Part shown: positions 29,350-29,758 of the stretch, one piece after another | Position numbering within the stretch: the stretch's first letter is position 1 | How the letters are laid out: each line of letters begins with the position of its first letter | Source: a virus | DNA: 29,758 bases | Direction: 5' to 3' (one strand) | IMG/VR virus record: IMGVR_UViG_3300017748_000072 | Span: 1-29,758 of that record | Program-made: the position numbers and the translations under genes | The notes under the pieces: generated by a model | What the model was told of the DNA's origin: nothing | Databases searched by the model: none | The model's input: only the letters and a program-made list of their open reading frames with translations

Positions 29350-29758
29350 TTAAATAAAGTTCGCAATTACTCCTAATGCTAAGACACTTGCAAGTATTCC
29401 TAGTCTTTTTAAATTTTGCAGGGGGTCTACATCCAAAATAGTTCCTGTAATTAGATTTTCCATTAGGAAACTTTTATCGTCTATTGTATAACTTTTCCAT
29501 TCTAAAACACTATCAAGTGTTGGCAAACAGAAATGATACCAATAACCATCCGTTACAATAAATCTATAACCACTAATGTTAGGAACATGTGCTAAGAAAT
29601 CCTCTACTTGCTGAATACCCTTATGGGTTTGGTTCGGTGCTTCTGCTTCAATTAACCACTTAACAGGATGCTTATGACCTTTGAAAGAAACAGTTAGCAA
29701 ATAGTCTAAATATTTATTCTTATTATCCACCGTTGTAAATTGAGGTTCACGAATATAT
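29350..29758 (-). CDS. Protein with C-terminal membrane helix, 5' end outside window
   Basis: The frame is open from the stop at 29350 to the right edge. GTG 29730 has no SD, and upstream codons (YIREPQFTTVDNK) read smoothly into the domain, so the true start is probably beyond the window. The visible part has LDYLLTVSFKGHKHPVKW, LIEAEAPNQTHKGIQQV and GYRFIVTDGYWYHF, an order that recalls the PD-(D/E)XK nuclease fold seen in HsdR N-termini, but with EAE where E-x-K is needed. A membrane helix (LGILASVLALGVIANFI) ends the chain. A degenerate or unrelated fold is possible. It is the first visible gene of the minus-strand unit here. Confidence 0.5.
   Translation of the reverse strand, partial: YIREPQFTTVDNKNKYLDYLLTVSFKGHKHPVKWLIEAEAPNQTHKGIQQVEDFLAHVPNISGYRFIVTDGYWYHFCLPTLDSVLEWKSYTIDDKSFLMENLITGTILDVDPLQNLKRLGILASVLALGVIANFI

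Overview
The window reads as part of a tailed double-stranded DNA virus of an archaeon, most like the magrovirus type proposed for uncultured marine group II Euryarchaeota. That placement is inference from gene content: a family B DNA polymerase, PCNA-type sliding clamp, RFC small subunit, archaeo-eukaryotic primase, XPF/ERCC4 nuclease, RecA/RadA-like ATPase and histone fold, together with head-tail virus adhesion proteins. Base composition is AT-rich, and most starts carry GGAGG or GGTGA Shine-Dalgarno (SD) sites. No tRNA, rRNA, integrase, insertion sequence or CRISPR array was seen.

Layout. Bases 1-10143 (+ strand) are the late, structural end of a tail module: a LamG-like domain protein cut by the window edge, a giant 2190-residue tail/baseplate hub-like protein, a small fibre-associated protein, a 632-residue fibre, then three small genes, two of them membrane proteins, with a TATA-like promoter in front. 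At about 10.15-10.22 kb the two transcription units converge on a hairpin terminator with a UUCG loop that serves the minus strand.

Bases 10226-29758 (- strand) are one tightly packed unit, read from right to left in window coordinates. In transcription order it holds: a protein cut by the right edge, a JAMM protease, a zinc-ribbon protein, a histone, several small proteins, a degenerate LAGLIDADG-like protein, a P-loop ATPase, three small genes, a GroES-like co-chaperonin, two small genes, a GroEL-type group I chaperonin, RFC small subunit, an OB-fold/RPA-like candidate, three small genes, a RadA-like ATPase, the sliding clamp, four small genes, DNA polymerase B, an HNH nuclease, a Cas4-like nuclease, a small gene, a primase that looks like a PriS-PriL fusion, an XPF nuclease, a candidate replicative helicase, a small gene and a DEDDy exonuclease. 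Most neighbours overlap by 4 to 70 bases. The largest gap is 61 bases, before the clamp.

Together the minus-strand genes give nearly a whole archaeal-type replication machine (primase, helicase candidate, polymerase, clamp, clamp loader, recombinase, nucleases) plus a folding machine (GroEL/GroES). Seven genes of 36-60 codons were recovered by reading the gaps: two zinc-ribbon microproteins beside groS, two membrane miniproteins and three others. Several small proteins end in runs of glutamate because the SD site of the next gene is encoded in their last codons.
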